Below the pieces are notes generated by a model. That model ran no database searches. It saw only the letters and a program-made list of their open reading frames with translations, and was not told the origin of the DNA. A program made the translations under genes and the position numbers. A DNA stretch of 5,983 nucleotides, taken from positions 1 to 5,983 of the forward strand of contig JAOTZA010000205.1 of assembly GCA_029861655.1 (NCBI GenBank). The letters are read 5' to 3'. The DNA comes from Acidobacteriota bacterium (lineage in GTDB: Bacteria > Acidobacteriota > Thermoanaerobaculia > Multivoradales > JAHEKO01). Shown piece by piece: positions 5,515-5,983 of this stretch. Numbering within the stretch: position 1 is the stretch's first letter; every line of letters begins with the position of its first letter.

Positions 5515-5598
5515 TTAAACGACCTCCCAACGCAAGACGAAAAGAGTGCTATGGCCATGGGTGGCCACGAAGGCGAACGTAAAGAGGATCTGTTTCAT
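5515..5598 (-). CDS. Possible 27-residue remnant or small ORF (doubtful)
   Basis: ATG at 5598 on the minus strand, 7 bp after the DinB-like stop, opens MKQILFTFAFVATHGHSTLF and ends at TAA (5515-5517), 16 bp before the tmRNA-like T-arm. The start resembles the positively charged, hydrophobic beginning of a signal peptide, as if a gene for an exported protein had been cut off where the RNA-gene scar begins. No Shine-Dalgarno sequence is visible. It may equally be chance. Confidence 0.15.
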   Translation of the reverse strand: MKQILFTFAFVATHGHSTLFVLRWEVV

Positions 5599-5605
5599 TG
5601 GTTAA

Positions 5606-5983
5606 TCAGGGTTTCAGGTTGTAGGAGGCGGCCATCGGGCCGGCGCCGGCCTGGTACTTGCGGGCGCGGGTCAGTTCGGCGATCTGGCGGATGTGGCCGA
5701 GGTCGTGGAGCGCCCATTCATTCAGCATTTGTGACAGGGCGATCTCGCCGTACTCCTTATGCAGGGCGAGGCGATCGCCCGCGCCGGCAGGGAGACTGCG
5801 GAGGAACTCCATGTTGTTCTCGCGCTGCTCCTCGAAGTGATCGAAGGCATCCTCAGGGTCGGCATCGCGATAGAGGTCGAGATACATCTGCGCGTCGTCG
5901 GGCTCGAACTCGGGACGGGTCTCCGCCATGAAACGATCGAGGCGCATGCGGTAGCACTGGCCTTCGGAGTGCGACAGGTGGGC
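5606..5983 (-). CDS. DinB-like family protein (N-terminus beyond window edge)
   Basis: The minus-strand frame is open from the right edge to TGA 5606-5608, giving 125 residues. An ATG at 5945-5947 is in frame, but the 12 codons before it (AHLSHSEGQCYR) carry a conserved DinB-fold helix with histidines, so the real start is outside. HDLGHIRQIAEL in the last quarter supplies the other two histidines of the usual metal triad. The ending RARKYQAGAGPMAASYNLKP is typical of this four-helix-bundle family. Members include thiol transferases and proteins of unknown function; the substrate cannot be told here. It lies beyond the tmRNA-like scar and may belong to a different segment from the kinase and cyclase. 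Confidence 0.8.
   Translation of the reverse strand, partial: AHLSHSEGQCYRMRLDRFMAETRPEFEPDDAQMYLDLYRDADPEDAFDHFEEQRENNMEFLRSLPAGAGDRLALHKEYGEIALSQMLNEWALHDLGHIRQIAELTRARKYQAGAGPMAASYNLKP

Noticed and set aside
4976..5530. 184-codon minus-strand open frame
   Set aside because: It runs through palindromic repeat B and the tmRNA-like fragment; composition is Arg/Pro/Ser-rich and no family is recognisable.
5470..5931. 153-codon plus-strand open frame beginning MVEADGFEPSS
   Set aside because: The start is the reverse complement of an RNA-gene 3' end, a frequent false ORF, and the rest is antisense to the DinB-like gene.

Overview
The window looks like a GC-rich, soil or sediment-type bacterial chromosome. 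The best guess is Acidobacteriota or a neighbouring deep lineage, because the large Ser/Thr kinase with a TolB-like and TPR output half, and the PKD-type secreted protein ending in a 'TGGGWI...GSIVIHK' domain, are both typical of those genomes. This is a judgement from protein style; no marker gene is present to prove it.

Layout. 1-561 (+) is the 3' end of a secreted PKD-domain protein. It converges on a minus-strand gene at 779-3199 for an 806-residue membrane Ser/Thr kinase (kinase domain, one TM helix, TolB-like domain, TPRs). The gap between them holds a 98-bp palindromic repeat (copy A). Upstream of the kinase, at 3328-3442, are two 3' halves of tRNA genes placed head to tail, tRNA-Sec (anticodon TCA) and tRNA-Lys (TTT). 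Both are cut at the 5' edge of the anticodon loop. Then come a truncated copy of the repeat (copy C), a minus-strand gene at 3701-4951 for a seven-TM GGDEF diguanylate cyclase with a TTG start, and a full repeat in inverse orientation (copy B, 5013-5108). About 360 bp without a convincing gene follow, then a third RNA-gene end resembling the tmRNA (ssrA) 3' terminus (5471-5498). The window closes with the 3' part of a minus-strand DinB-like gene running off the right edge.

Interpretation. Two signalling proteins (a transmembrane Ser/Thr kinase and a c-di-GMP synthase) sit in a stretch punctuated by three RNA-gene 3' ends on the same strand and three copies of one palindromic element. RNA-gene 3' ends are what tyrosine-recombinase integration leaves behind, so the region is best read as layered scars of integrated elements. 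No integrase or transposase gene is in the window, so the mobile history is inferred. No operon is evident: the minus-strand genes are separated by hundreds of bases of repeats and fragments.
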